A stretch of 64,000 nt of DNA from assembly GCA_020349245.1 (NCBI GenBank), contig CP070764.1:903257-967256 (forward strand). Reading direction: 5' to 3'. The DNA is from Chloroflexota bacterium (GTDB lineage: Bacteria > Chloroflexota > Anaerolineae > Anaerolineales > UBA4823). Shown here one piece after another: positions 17,601-25,870 of the stretch. The translations under genes and the position numbers were made by a program. The stretch's first letter is position 1. Each line of letters opens with the position of its first letter. The notes beneath the pieces are model-generated. The model ran no database searches. It had not been told where the DNA came from and saw only the letters and a program-made list of their open reading frames with translations.

Positions 17601-18275
17601 AGCATCTGGATAGTCGGCGGTGACGGCTGGGCATACGATATCGGTTATGGTGGTTTAGACCACGTGCTTGCCATGGGTCGTAACGTCAACATCCTCGTGT
17701 TGGACACGGAAGTTTACTCAAATACTGGTGGTCAGGCATCGAAAGCTACACCGAGAGCTGCAGTGGCAAAATTTGCAGCCAAGGGAAAAGGACTCCCCAA
17801 GAAAGATCTTGGCATGATCGCGATGTCCTATGGTTACGTATATGTGGCGAAGATTGCAATGGGAGCCAGCGACCAGCAGACTCTGCGTGCTTTCCTCGAA
17901 GCTGACGCATACCAAGGTCCATCTTTGATCATCGCTTACAGCCACTGCATTGCACATGGATATGACCTGGTTAAAGGACTTGAGCAGCAGAAACTAGCAG
18001 TCCAATCTGGTTTCTGGCCGCTTTACCGCTATAACCCCGACCTTGTCGATCAAGGAAAAAATCCTTTGCTGATCGATTCCAAGGAACCGACGATTTCCTT
18101 CGCGGACTATGCATACAATGAAACTCGCTATCGAATGCTGCTGCAAAGTGACGAACAACGAGCTGAAGCTTTGATGAGACTAGCCGAGCAAGATGTCAAA
18201 GGTCGATGGGAACTGTACCAACAAATGGCTGCAATGCATTACAGCAGCAAGGATGGAGACGAACAATCTCAGTGA
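14691..18275 (+). CDS. nifJ: Pyruvate:ferredoxin (flavodoxin) oxidoreductase
   Basis: A single-chain, roughly 1194-residue PFOR that oxidises pyruvate to acetyl-CoA and CO2 and reduces ferredoxin, in the cytoplasm. Domains in order: pyrimidine-binding domain (YPITPSSGMGEFADAWS), central CoA-binding region, a ferredoxin-like insert with two [4Fe-4S] motifs (CIQCGKCVFVCPHA and CTGCALCVEACPAK), and the thiamine diphosphate domain with CAGCGETPY and GGDGWAYDIGYGGLDH. The ATG at 14691 follows GGAGA; a TTG 18 nt upstream is in frame, but the ribosome binding site favours the ATG. The long upstream region holds several inverted repeats. It marks anaerobic pyruvate metabolism. Confidence 0.97.
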   Translation: MMKRPIITVDGTEAVALVAHKINEVIAIYPITPSSGMGEFADAWSAVGKTNIWGTVPLVVEMQSEGGAAGAVHGALQAGALTTTFTASQGLLLMIPNMYKIAGELTSTVFHVSARSLAAQALSIFGDHSDVTATRSTGFAMLASGSVQEAHDFALIAQAATLESRVPFLHFFEGFRVSHEVNKIEQLTDDDLRAMINDELVQAHRARGLSPEHPVLRGSAQNPDVYFQARETVNPYYEACPSIVQKAMDKFVQLTGRQYQNVDYFGAPDAERVMVIMGCGGITAAETVKYLNQQGEKIGVAVVRLYRPFPVEDFLKALPSTVKKVAVLDRTKEPGSIGEPLFLDVSAAVQEGMKKGSAPFTETPLIIGGRYGLSSKEFSPAMVNGVFEELLKSKPKNSFSVGIHDNVTNNSIDYDPQFSIEDQKTVRAVFFGLGSDGTVGANKNSIKIIGEETDNHAQGFFVYDSKKSGAITISHLRFGPQPIRAPYLIENANFVACHQFSFLERFDMLKYAAPNAVFLLNSLSGPEEVWDTLPREVQEAIIEKELRFYVIDGYKVAEETGMGRRINTIMQTCFFAISGVLPREEAITAIKDAIRKTYGKRGEAVVKRNFEAVDKTLANLFEVEVPAKVTSQFSIRKPVPEAAPEFTREVLGEIIAGRGDNLPVSAFPVDGSFPTGTSKWEKRNIALEIPLWEEDICIQCGKCVFVCPHAVIREKVFDPSLLKNAPESFPSADARWKEFPDMKYTLVVSPEDCTGCALCVEACPAKDKTQVGRKAINMVDQPPIREREVENWEFFLTLPEVDRTAVNIGTVKNSQLLQPLFEFSGACAGCGETPYLKLLTQLFGDRMIVANATGCSSIYGGNLPTTPWSTNAQGRGPAWSNSLFEDNAEFGLGMRLTQDKHQEFARELLPKFAGIVGEDLVSKILENDQRDEKGIAAQREWVELLKKRLADVEDPRARDLLSIADDLVNKSIWIVGGDGWAYDIGYGGLDHVLAMGRNVNILVLDTEVYSNTGGQASKATPRAAVAKFAAKGKGLPKKDLGMIAMSYGYVYVAKIAMGASDQQTLRAFLEADAYQGPSLIIAYSHCIAHGYDLVKGLEQQKLAVQSGFWPLYRYNPDLVDQGKNPLLIDSKEPTISFADYAYNETRYRMLLQSDEQRAEALMRLAEQDVKGRWELYQQMAAMHYSSKDGDEQSQ

Positions 18276-18403
18276 TTTGGCCAATCTGATAAGGTGATCG
18301 CCAAACATATCGCCGACACCCGAATGGAATTACGCAATGAAGAGAACAACGCTGATCCAAATAGTCCTATGCAGGATGCTGAATTTTTGATAAGGAGTGC
18401 TTC

Positions 18404-19429
18404 ATGGTAGACCTTTCTACAAGCTACTTAGGATTAAAACTAAAAAACCCGCTGGTTGCTTCAGCTTCGCCGTTATCCCAAAAAGTCGAGACCGTACAGC
18501 AACTGGAACGTGCTGGGATCGCTGCTGTAGTCATGTATTCACTGTTTGAAGAACAAATCATCTACGATAGCCTCAGATTGGACCGGGATTTGACCCAGGG
18601 CACGGAATCCTATGCTGAAGCGCTATCATTCTTCCCAGATTTAGCAGCCCACACAAATCTGAACCAGTACAACATCGGTCCTGATGTTTATATTGAGAAT
18701 TTAAGTAAATTGAAGGAATCTGTTGAGATTCCTGTCATAGGCAGCCTGAATGGGGTTACAAACGGCGGCTGGATTGAGTATGCGAAGAAGATTGAAGATG
18801 CAGGTGCTGATGCATTAGAGTTGAATATTTATAACCTGCCAACCGATCCGGGAATCTCCGCTCAGGAGATCGAAAACGAATATCTCAGCCTGGTGCGTTC
18901 CATTCGCGGGTCGATTGGTATTCCCATTGCGATTAAACTCAGCCCCTTTTTCACGAATTTACCAAATTTCGCCCAGAATCTCGTAGAAGCAGGCGTTAAT
19001 GGCCTCGTCCTGTTCAACCGCTTTTACCAGCCTGATCTGGACCTTGAAGAACTGGAAGTTGTGCCCAGCCTGGTTCTGAGTAATTCTCAGGAACTGCGGC
19101 TTCCGTTGCGTTGGATTGCCATATTATTTGGACGCATCGCTGCCGACTTCGCACTGACCACCGGGATTCATACCGCAGAGGATGTTCTCAAAGCCACTAT
19201 GGCAGGTGCAAGTGTCAGCATGGCTGCTTCTACTTTTCTGAAATACGGTATCGACCACGGAACCGAGATCCTGGAGGGGATAAGTTCATGGATGGAGGAG
19301 CATGAATACGAATCGATTACGCAGATGAAAGGCAGTATGAGTCAACAATCAGTCGCTGAACCGGCTGCTTTTGAACGGGCGAATTACATAAAAGTACTAA
19401 GCTCATTTGATTTACGTTTTGCGCCTTAA
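18404..19429 (+). CDS. Dihydroorotate dehydrogenase-like protein
   Basis: A 341-residue TIM-barrel flavoprotein of the class 1 dihydroorotate dehydrogenase superfamily. It begins VDLSTSYLGLKLKNPLVASAS, has PVIGSLNGV, ELNIYN and IAIKLSPF, and ends with a barrel phosphate-binding part (GASVSMAAS). It follows nifJ by 128 bp with a good AAGGAG site. Genes of this type beside PFOR are known, and the true substrate is unclear: no pyrK and no other pyrimidine gene is in the window. It may not be the pyrimidine enzyme. A palindromic terminator follows. Confidence 0.85.
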   Translation: MVDLSTSYLGLKLKNPLVASASPLSQKVETVQQLERAGIAAVVMYSLFEEQIIYDSLRLDRDLTQGTESYAEALSFFPDLAAHTNLNQYNIGPDVYIENLSKLKESVEIPVIGSLNGVTNGGWIEYAKKIEDAGADALELNIYNLPTDPGISAQEIENEYLSLVRSIRGSIGIPIAIKLSPFFTNLPNFAQNLVEAGVNGLVLFNRFYQPDLDLEELEVVPSLVLSNSQELRLPLRWIAILFGRIAADFALTTGIHTAEDVLKATMAGASVSMAASTFLKYGIDHGTEILEGISSWMEEHEYESITQMKGSMSQQSVAEPAAFERANYIKVLSSFDLRFAP

Positions 19430-19455
19430 CTTATATCTCTCTCCCCCAAATTGAA

Positions 19456-19485
19456 CGTGGGGAGTCACCGCGGTGACTCCCCACG
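19456..19485. terminator. Shared palindromic terminator between the DHOD-like gene and infA
   Basis: A perfect 30-bp palindrome (15-bp arms 19456-19470 and 19471-19485). It sits between two convergent transcription units. The tails on both sides are only mildly T-rich, so termination in both directions is likely but not certain. Confidence 0.65.
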
Positions 19486-19526
19486 AATTATTAATACATA
19501 ATTCCGGAAGTAATTAATTGAGAGGA

Positions 19527-19778
19527 TTACTCTCTCGTTTCTGGCATAGGTGCGTGTTTTTTCTGTCGATATACAATCCGACCACGGGACAAATCATAAG
19601 GAGACATCTCTAAGCGGACACGATCCCCAAGTAAGATGCGAATATAATGTTTGCGCATCTTTCCTGATAGGTATGCCAGCACCTCATGATCATTGTCCAG
19701 GCGAACCTTAAATTGGGTCGCTGGTAAAGCTTCGATCACTGTACCTTCTACGGTTATTTTCCCTTCTTCTTTAGCCAT
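19527..19778 (-). CDS. infA: Translation initiation factor IF-1
   Basis: IF-1 binds the A site of the 30S subunit during initiation. The 83-residue protein has the full S1-like OB fold with [34 protein letters not shown] and [23 protein letters not shown] lies upstream of the ATG. It follows rpsU by 33 nt and is probably co-transcribed from the consensus promoter upstream of rpsU. A small C-terminal extension ([12 protein letters not shown]) is seen. Confidence 0.97.
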   Translation of the reverse strand: MAKEEGKITVEGTVIEALPATQFKVRLDNDHEVLAYLSGKMRKHYIRILLGDRVRLEMSPYDLSRGRIVYRQKKHAPMPETRE

Positions 19779-19811
19779 TTACACCTCCGGAGCTAAATCC
19801 TTACAACCAAC

Positions 19812-20018
19812 TTATTCAGCGGAGTATCGCGGGGTTTTTCTCCTGAACCTCCGTACTGCTTTTTTCTTCTGGATTCGACGTAATTCACTCTTGGATACAA
19901 ACCATCTCTTACGGCGAACAGTACTCATGACACCGCTCTTGGCTACCTTCTTGCGGAAACGCCTGAGCAGCTGATCTTGACTCTCATTCGGCCTTAATTC
20001 AACTGATACCAATTTCAT
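19812..20018 (-). CDS. rpsU: 30S ribosomal protein S21
   Basis: A 68-residue, very basic S21 (LRPNESQDQLLRRFRKKV, then an R/K-rich C-terminus). The start is not certain. The strong AGGAGG at 20021-20026 is only 2 nt from the ATG at 20018 but 8 nt from an in-frame TTG at 20012; the family often begins just before the VSVELR-type strand, which would fit the TTG. It is preceded by a long leader with an intrinsic-terminator-like hairpin and a near-perfect promoter, so expression may be attenuated. infA follows. Confidence 0.93.
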   Translation of the reverse strand: MKLVSVELRPNESQDQLLRRFRKKVAKSGVMSTVRRKRWFVSKSELRRIQKKKAVRRFRRKTPRYSAE

Positions 20019-20048
20019 CACCTCCTTTCGTCTTCATCTGCAGGCAAC

Positions 20049-20086
20049 AAAAAAGCCCGGCTGACGTTCACCTTCCCAGCCGAGCT
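20049..20086 (-). terminator. Attenuator-like hairpin in the rpsU leader
   Basis: Read on the - strand: AGCTCGGCTG (20086-20077) pairs with CAGCCGGGCT (20063-20054) over 10 bp with one G-U wobble, a 13-nt loop, and then a run of six T. It has every mark of an intrinsic terminator but lies between the promoter and rpsU, 22 nt before the AGGAGG. An upstream AGCC could compete for the 5' arm as an antiterminator. Confidence 0.7.
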
Positions 20087-20185
20087 CTGCTTGGCTTTTC
20101 TTTTACATTCGTCCGAAATGTTAACCGTTTTCTAGGCGTGTTCCTCCGGTAAAAATGCAAAATGTGGTACTTGAACGCAAATCAA

Positions 20186-20214
20186 ATTATAATTCAATAA
20201 AATATATCTGTCAA
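20186..20214 (-). promoter_or_regulatory. Consensus promoter for rpsU-infA
   Basis: On the - strand TTGACA (20214-20209), a 17-nt spacer and TATAAT (20191-20186): a perfect sigma-70-type promoter. The start of transcription should be near 20179, giving a leader of about 160 nt. Confidence 0.85.
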
Positions 20215-20806
20215 TTAACCTTCACAATTGTTGCAGTTCGGTTACTTTTCAGATGGATTTTCATCAACCTGAACCTTTTTAAATGTTCATTTCTAGCCGT
20301 CCACAGAGAGATAACCTGGTCTAATCTGCCAGAAAACAACCACTTTCTAACCGGTGCTCAAAATACTTGCCGCAACCTTTTTCAAACGCATGGTACCAGT
20401 TCTACAACGCACTGGCCGAGATCGCTTTCAGATCAGTGCTTATCCACATGGCTGGGAATTTATTATCCAGATAATTGCCAGAGAATACCAAACGTAAGAT
20501 TTTCCGCATGTTCGCAACCTGAAGGTTAATACTCTCCCAACGACATCCCGGAAAGAAATCAACCTCATGCAGCAAATCAACCGGCACGGAGTCCAACAAA
20601 GTTTACTGCTTTGCTCCTCCCCCATCTTTCAGAAATATCACCATTATGGGTATCTGTGAATCGGTAAACATAAGATGAAATTAGATCTGGCCTACGTTCG
20701 GGTACGATCTTTTTGGCACAGTGCAGCTGCTTTGGGACAAAATTCTTACACTGAGAAACTAGTGTTATCCAGCTCAACATTTTCCCAGACCCATGGGAAG
20801 ATGTCG
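20215..20806. other. Gene-free region upstream of rpsU
   Basis: About 590 bp in which I see no convincing gene. The short open frames on both strands have no ribosome binding site, no family resemblance and overlap each other. The stretch near 20160-20280 is A/T-rich. A weak promoter (TTGATT at 20807, TATGGG at 20830, 17-nt spacer) for the next small gene follows. Confidence 0.5.
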
Positions 20807-20861
20807 TTGATTTCCAAGAATTTATTCTGTATGGGCACCCTATTTTGAAGAGGAGAACAGC

Positions 20862-21050
20862 ATGGAAAAAAAAGGCTTAACGTATCAAGGGTATATCCTG
20901 GCTGCTGGTCTTGGGGCTATAGGTGGCGGACTGATCATCGCAGTCTTCTCAAAAGCAATCCCCAGGATGATGAGCGAAATCATGTCCGGGATGATGAAAA
21001 ATATGATGTCGCAAATGGGTGGTGGAGATTGTAATCCGGTTGATATCTGA
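20862..21050 (+). CDS. Small membrane protein
   Basis: 62 residues with AGGAG 7-8 nt before the ATG. One hydrophobic helix (GYILAAGLGAIGGGLIIAVF) is followed by an amphipathic, Met-rich helix (PRMMSEIMSGMMKNMMSQM) and the end GGGDCNPVDI. I do not recognise the family. The Met-rich helix could bind metal or a membrane partner, but this is only a suggestion. It stands alone. Confidence 0.6.
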   Translation: MEKKGLTYQGYILAAGLGAIGGGLIIAVFSKAIPRMMSEIMSGMMKNMMSQMGGGDCNPVDI

Positions 21051-21327
21051 CAAAAAATGATGGGAGCTTCGTTGAAGCCCGAGTAAGTATTCAGAAGATA
21101 TTGTTTCCCACCTGATCAAGCATTTGGGATTCTGCTTGTAGACGCACTTCAAAGTTGAGCTCAAAATCAGAGTCCTTTAGGATAAAATATTCCTTTTGGT
21201 TGGATGGAGGATGCATTTTACCAAATAGAAAAGTTGATTACTAATAATGAAAATGTATCCTGGAAGAAGCAGCTAACCGAATTTTCAGAATGAATAACCC
21301 AATCAATTAGGGCTTCCCAATGCCAAG

Positions 21328-21978
21328 ATGTTAACTGAAGATTATTTCATGCGCATGATCAACCAGATGCTGGCTGTCCTGACCAAGATCATTACCCTGA
21401 GAGACACAGGTCTGTACAATCAAGCGCAGGATATCATTAATCAATCTCTGGAACAACTCCTCGGCATTCCTCCGGATTTGCTCAGGCAAATGGATGATCA
21501 GAGCTTGTTGAATCTTCTCACCACACAAGAAGAGCTGGTATCTGATCGCCTCTACATGGTGGCGAATTTATACGAGCTGGAAGGAACAATTTTACATGCT
21601 CAAAATCGTCTCAGCGAAGCGGAATTGGACTATGCCCGGGCGCTCACTTTTTATCTAGAGGTCGCGCTACGTGACGAGAGTCAATATTCCAATGAACTCA
21701 CTGATAAGATCGAGGAGATGCAGTCAAAACTGATCAATCGAGCGCTTGATACAAATATATATATCCAGCTTTTTGATTATTATGAACGCCTGGGAAAATT
21801 TGCCCTGGTTGAAAAACAAATTTCTAACTTGCTTCAATCCGACGAAGAAACGACCGAGATCGTACCAGTTCTGGTTGAATACTACCAGTCGTTATTGAAA
21901 AAAGATGATCAAGAATTAATTGCCGGGGGAGTTACCAGGGATCAAATTCGCTACCAGTTAAAATCCCTGACCCACTAA
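21328..21978 (+). CDS. DUF6483-like helical protein
   Basis: 216 residues, nearly all helical, with tetratricopeptide-like spacing in the second half (LYELEGTILHAQNRLSEAELDYARALTFY). It begins MLTEDYFMRMINQMLAVLTKI, which resembles the DUF6483 family as I remember it. No signal or membrane segment. No clear ribosome binding site, so the start rests on the match to that N-terminal pattern. Function unknown. Confidence 0.65.
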   Translation: MLTEDYFMRMINQMLAVLTKIITLRDTGLYNQAQDIINQSLEQLLGIPPDLLRQMDDQSLLNLLTTQEELVSDRLYMVANLYELEGTILHAQNRLSEAELDYARALTFYLEVALRDESQYSNELTDKIEEMQSKLINRALDTNIYIQLFDYYERLGKFALVEKQISNLLQSDEETTEIVPVLVEYYQSLLKKDDQELIAGGVTRDQIRYQLKSLTH

Positions 21979-22142
21979 AAGCACAGCCAGTTACTCAATT
22001 TTGGTGGAATTTCTTAAAACTCTGGAATTCTTGGAAACATCACGCTTCTTTCCCAGCGAGTTCAGGCGAAAGGGAAGTTTCAACAATTTTCGTGAAGACT
22101 AACTTTCATTGCCAGGGACCCAGGACTATATGACGGGGATAA

Positions 22143-23291
22143 TTATTTGTACGCTTCAAGAGCATTTTCAAGATCTTCGAGCAGGTCGTCAACATGTTCC
22201 AGACCAACCGAGAGTCGGATTAATCCTGGCTCGATCTCCAAAGGTGATCCAGCCGTCGATAGATGGGTCATCACCGCTGGAATCTCGATCAGGGATTCAA
22301 CACCGCCGAGTGATTCAGCCAGGGTAAACAAGCGCGTCATTTCCGCAACATGATGTGCAGCCGAGGCACCGTCCTTCATCGTGAAGGAAACCATACCACC
22401 ACCGTTCTTCATTTGAGATTTAGCAAGCTCAAAATGGGGATGCGATGGATGGAAGGGATAACGTACCTCCAAGACAGCAGGATGATCTCCCAGGAAATCA
22501 GCGATAGAGTATGCATTGCTGGCATGGCGATCCATCCTCACCGCCAAAGTCTTTAAGCCCCGGAGAACTAAAAAACAATCCATGGGACCAGGTACTGCCC
22601 CAGCTGCATTTTGCAGGAATCCCAGGCGATTGTGTATCTCTTCCGCAGCTGAGATGACCACTCCGCCAATCACATCTGAATGACCACCAATGTATTTCGT
22701 CGTCGAATGAACTACCATATCCGCACCCAATTCAATTGGTTGCTGCAAATACGGCGTGGCAAAAGTGTTATCAACCACTAAATACGGTGGTCGATCTGCA
22801 GCGCGCAGAATATCTGCAATACCCTTTAAGTCGGTTATGTTCAGTAGTGGATTGCTTGGTGTCTCCAGCCAAACTAGACGGGTGTTGTTCTTTATTCCAC
22901 TTTTAACCTGATCGAGGTCGCTGGTATCGACATATGAAAACCTTAATCCGTAGCGAGAAAATTCCTTGTCGAATAGACGAAATGTACCGCCATAGACATC
23001 GTTTCCTGCCAATACATGATCACCTGGTTCTAGCAAGCGTAAGACTGCGTCCACGGCTGCCATCCCAGACGCAAATGCCAATCCAAAATTTGAACCTTCT
23101 AGGGCAGCCAGGCAGGTTTCCAGCGCGGTTCGGGTGGGATTCCCAGTACGCGAGTATTCATATCCCAAATGCTGTCCAACAGATGCTTGAGCGTAAGTTG
23201 AAGTTTGATATATGGGCGTCATCACCGCCCCAGTTGTTTTTTCTGGATCTTGACCGGCATGGATGGCCAGGGTTTCGAAATGATCAGGCAT
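22143..23291 (-). CDS. Cystathionine gamma-synthase/lyase family enzyme
   Basis: A 382-residue pyridoxal-phosphate enzyme of the Cys/Met metabolism family. The PLP lysine is Lys199 in HSTTKYIGGHSDVIGG. YEYSRTGNPT and SGMAAVDAVLRLL (cofactor and substrate site) and LVVDNTFATP (Asp for the pyridine ring) are all present. It acts in the cytoplasm on O-acyl-homoserine or cystathionine; the sequence alone does not separate synthase from lyase. It stands alone, with no other methionine gene nearby. Confidence 0.9.
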   Translation of the reverse strand: MPDHFETLAIHAGQDPEKTTGAVMTPIYQTSTYAQASVGQHLGYEYSRTGNPTRTALETCLAALEGSNFGLAFASGMAAVDAVLRLLEPGDHVLAGNDVYGGTFRLFDKEFSRYGLRFSYVDTSDLDQVKSGIKNNTRLVWLETPSNPLLNITDLKGIADILRAADRPPYLVVDNTFATPYLQQPIELGADMVVHSTTKYIGGHSDVIGGVVISAAEEIHNRLGFLQNAAGAVPGPMDCFLVLRGLKTLAVRMDRHASNAYSIADFLGDHPAVLEVRYPFHPSHPHFELAKSQMKNGGGMVSFTMKDGASAAHHVAEMTRLFTLAESLGGVESLIEIPAVMTHLSTAGSPLEIEPGLIRLSVGLEHVDDLLEDLENALEAYK

Positions 23292-23498
23292 AGCTATCTC
23301 CTTTGGATGAGAAACCTATTATATCCGGGATAATCCCATTTTCTCTCTCCCAGGAGATTAATTGGTCTTTTCTCCAAGTGGTACCGCACCCCTCAGCAGT
23401 TCATCCTGCTAACTAGCTATTCTGATCCAATTTTCGAGGGGGGATAGGGAATCTAAATTCGATTTCAACCTCCTTATCAGATCGATGCCGAGGATATT

Positions 23499-23561
23499 TT
23501 GGGGGATTCTGAGTGCATGGGTTATAATCTCTTATAATCACCTGGCACACCCCTGCCAGGT
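23499..23561 (+). promoter_or_regulatory. Tandem -10 elements and hairpin before a small gene
   Basis: TTGGGG (23499), then two TATAAT boxes 10 bp apart (23523-23528 and 23533-23538), then a perfect 8-bp hairpin (23540-23547 with 23554-23561). The hairpin lies just past the -10 boxes, where an operator or a 5' stabilising stem could sit. No ribosome binding site is seen before the next gene. Confidence 0.45.
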
Positions 23562-23573
23562 TTAATCACGCCT

Positions 23574-24017
23574 GTGCCAGATCAAATCCCTATGGATATT
23601 TATTTCCAGGACCCAGCTGATATCCCGCTCCCACCAGACGAGGTACGGATTAGAGAATTAAGTGCGGAACCATACCCGGACCATCGTCGTGTGCGAATTG
23701 TTCTTAAATTGACTCCCTTCCAGAAAAGACCAAATTGTGAAATCGGAATCAAAAACGAGGCTGGAGACACGGTTACCAGCTTATCGATAATCGAATCGAT
23801 CGACCCCAAAATGGAATTTACCGTGCATTTAAAACCCGGAGAACCCAACGGAAAATTCACCCTTTTTGCAGAAATCTATTATTACATTGATGAAAGTGTT
23901 GCAGGTGAGCCAGATTCATCAACTCCAGCTAAAGAACACCAGCTTCCTGCAAAAATCGAAGTGGTAGACCGCCAGCAAATACTATTCATTATTGGTGATG
24001 AGCTTGACAATCCTTAG
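23574..24017 (+). CDS. Uncharacterised beta-rich protein
   Basis: 147 residues from a GTG start (an in-frame ATG lies at 23592). It is mainly strand-like: VRIVLKLTPFQKRPNCEIGI, MEFTVHLKPGEPNGKFTLFAEIYYYI. This fits an immunoglobulin-like sandwich fold. No signal peptide. It lies 38 bp before the ABC exporter pair on the same strand and may share its transcript. I do not recognise the family. Confidence 0.65.
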   Translation: MPDQIPMDIYFQDPADIPLPPDEVRIRELSAEPYPDHRRVRIVLKLTPFQKRPNCEIGIKNEAGDTVTSLSIIESIDPKMEFTVHLKPGEPNGKFTLFAEIYYYIDESVAGEPDSSTPAKEHQLPAKIEVVDRQQILFIIGDELDNP

Positions 24018-24055
24018 CTGTTGCCAATTCCCCATTTATCAAAAGAAATGAAAAC

Positions 24056-25870
24056 ATGAAGTCCCTACTTCGTTTGAGAGGTTTTCTTCGACCATATTGG
24101 TCCCAGATCGCCTTTGCATTAACTGCGCTCATCCTGCTGACGCTGATCAGTCTAACTGTTCCATTGATCATCCGCCAGGTGATTGACCAAGGTCTGCTAG
24201 ACCAGGATGTCACCCTGGTGATCACTGCGGCGGTGGTTTTGCTTTGCATTGGAATCCTGAGGTCTATATTGATTTACTGGCAGCGGTATCTCACTGAGCG
24301 CATCGCTGCGCAGGTTGGTTATGATCTCCGCAATGCAATGTATGACCACATCCAGCGATTGTCCTTCACTTACCACGATCACGCAGAAACAGGCCAGCTG
24401 ATCAGCCGCACGATAGAAGATGTGCGTTCCATTGAACGCTTTACGGGTAACGGCATCGTGGAGCTGATCCACTCGTTCTTCCTTTTTTCCGGAGTTATCA
24501 CCCTGCTCTACACCGCAGACCCCCGCTTAGCGACAATTGCCCTGCTACCGATAGTCCCCCTGATTATCATGACAGCGAACTTTGGCCGCCGCATCGGGGA
24601 TTACTTCATTGCGGTAGATAATTCATTGGGGAAGCTTTCAAATCGACTGCAGGAAAATGTTCTGGGTGTCCAGGTTGTAAGGGCTTTTGCGCGGGAGTCG
24701 TTTGAAATTGAACGCTTTAACTTGGTCAACCGCATCCTTTTCAAGACACGCATATCGGTGATCGGTGAATGGTCCAAAATAATGCCAACTTCCCACCTTT
24801 TGATCATCTTGAGCACAGTACTTATCCTGTGGTTCGGCGGCCAGCAAGTTATCACTGGAGAGATGTCAATCGGGGAAGTCGTCGCCTTCAACAGTTATTT
24901 ACTTTTACTCGCTGAACCAGCCCGTGAGCTCACTTGGTTGGTTAACCTGGCTGGTGAAGCAGTCGCGGGGGTCAAGCGTACCTTTGAGATCCTTGATCAC
25001 CAGCCGGAAATTCAATCCCCTGGAGATGCTATAGTTCTCCCGAAATTATCCGGACGCGTAGAATTTAGGGATGTTGCCCTGGCTTACGCCTCCGAGACAA
25101 CACACGCCTTAAACAAAATCGATGTGAGCGTGGAGCCTAATCAAGTTGTAGCCTTGATCGGGTCGACTGGTTCTGGAAAAACCAGCCTGGTCAATCTCAT
25201 CCCCCGCTTCTATGATGTCAGCCAGGGAGCAGTTTTGGTGGATGAAATCGATGTTCGTCAGGTAGATCTAATTTCGCTCCGCAAACAAATTGGTATCGTA
25301 TTACAGACATCCATTCTGTTCTCAGCCACAATACGGGAAAACATTGCCTTTGGCAGAACGGATGCGAGTGAAGCGGAAATCATCGAAGCTGCCAAAGCTG
25401 CCCAGGCGCATGACTTCATCCTTACATTTCCATCTGGTTACGATACCATCGTGGGAGAAAGGGGGGTAACCCTTTCCGGCGGTCAGCGCCAGCGAGTGGC
25501 AATTGCCCGGGCATTATTAATGGACCCACGCATCTTGATCCTCGATGATTCGACTTCCAGCGTTGACATGCAAACCGAGCATTTGATCCAGAAAGCTTTA
25601 TGGCAACTCATGGAGGGCAGGACGACATTTGTAATTGCACACCGTTTATCCACAGTACGCCGGGCAGACTTGATCCTGGTCTTGGATAACGGCCAGATCA
25701 TAGAACAAGGCACCCACTGGGAGCTATATGAAAGGGAAGGTCTTTACCGCGAAATTTGCGATCTGCAGCTGCGAGACCAGGAACAGTTCTACGAAGAAGT
25801 GCAAACACTTGAATTTCAAACCTCACCAGTTCAATCAGAGATCAGGCCTGCAGAGTGGGAGGCTGAATGA
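24056..25870 (+). CDS. ABC exporter half-transporter with a degenerate catalytic site
   Basis: 604 residues: six membrane helices (to about 310) and a nucleotide-binding domain. Walker A GSTGSGKT at 369-376, signature LSGGQ at 473-477, Walker B ILILDD at 493-498. The residue after the Walker B Asp is Asp498, where active subunits have Glu. That is the usual mark of the degenerate site in heterodimeric type I exporters (TM287/288, BmrC/D class). It overlaps the next gene by ATGA and must pair with it. The transported substrate cannot be read from the sequence. Confidence 0.93.
   Translation: MKSLLRLRGFLRPYWSQIAFALTALILLTLISLTVPLIIRQVIDQGLLDQDVTLVITAAVVLLCIGILRSILIYWQRYLTERIAAQVGYDLRNAMYDHIQRLSFTYHDHAETGQLISRTIEDVRSIERFTGNGIVELIHSFFLFSGVITLLYTADPRLATIALLPIVPLIIMTANFGRRIGDYFIAVDNSLGKLSNRLQENVLGVQVVRAFARESFEIERFNLVNRILFKTRISVIGEWSKIMPTSHLLIILSTVLILWFGGQQVITGEMSIGEVVAFNSYLLLLAEPARELTWLVNLAGEAVAGVKRTFEILDHQPEIQSPGDAIVLPKLSGRVEFRDVALAYASETTHALNKIDVSVEPNQVVALIGSTGSGKTSLVNLIPRFYDVSQGAVLVDEIDVRQVDLISLRKQIGIVLQTSILFSATIRENIAFGRTDASEAEIIEAAKAAQAHDFILTFPSGYDTIVGERGVTLSGGQRQRVAIARALLMDPRILILDDSTSSVDMQTEHLIQKALWQLMEGRTTFVIAHRLSTVRRADLILVLDNGQIIEQGTHWELYEREGLYREICDLQLRDQEQFYEEVQTLEFQTSPVQSEIRPAEWEAE

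Noticed and set aside
20155-20529. 124-codon open frame upstream of the small membrane protein gene
   Set aside because: It has no ribosome binding site and no family-like pattern, overlaps other frames on both strands and starts inside the rpsU promoter region.
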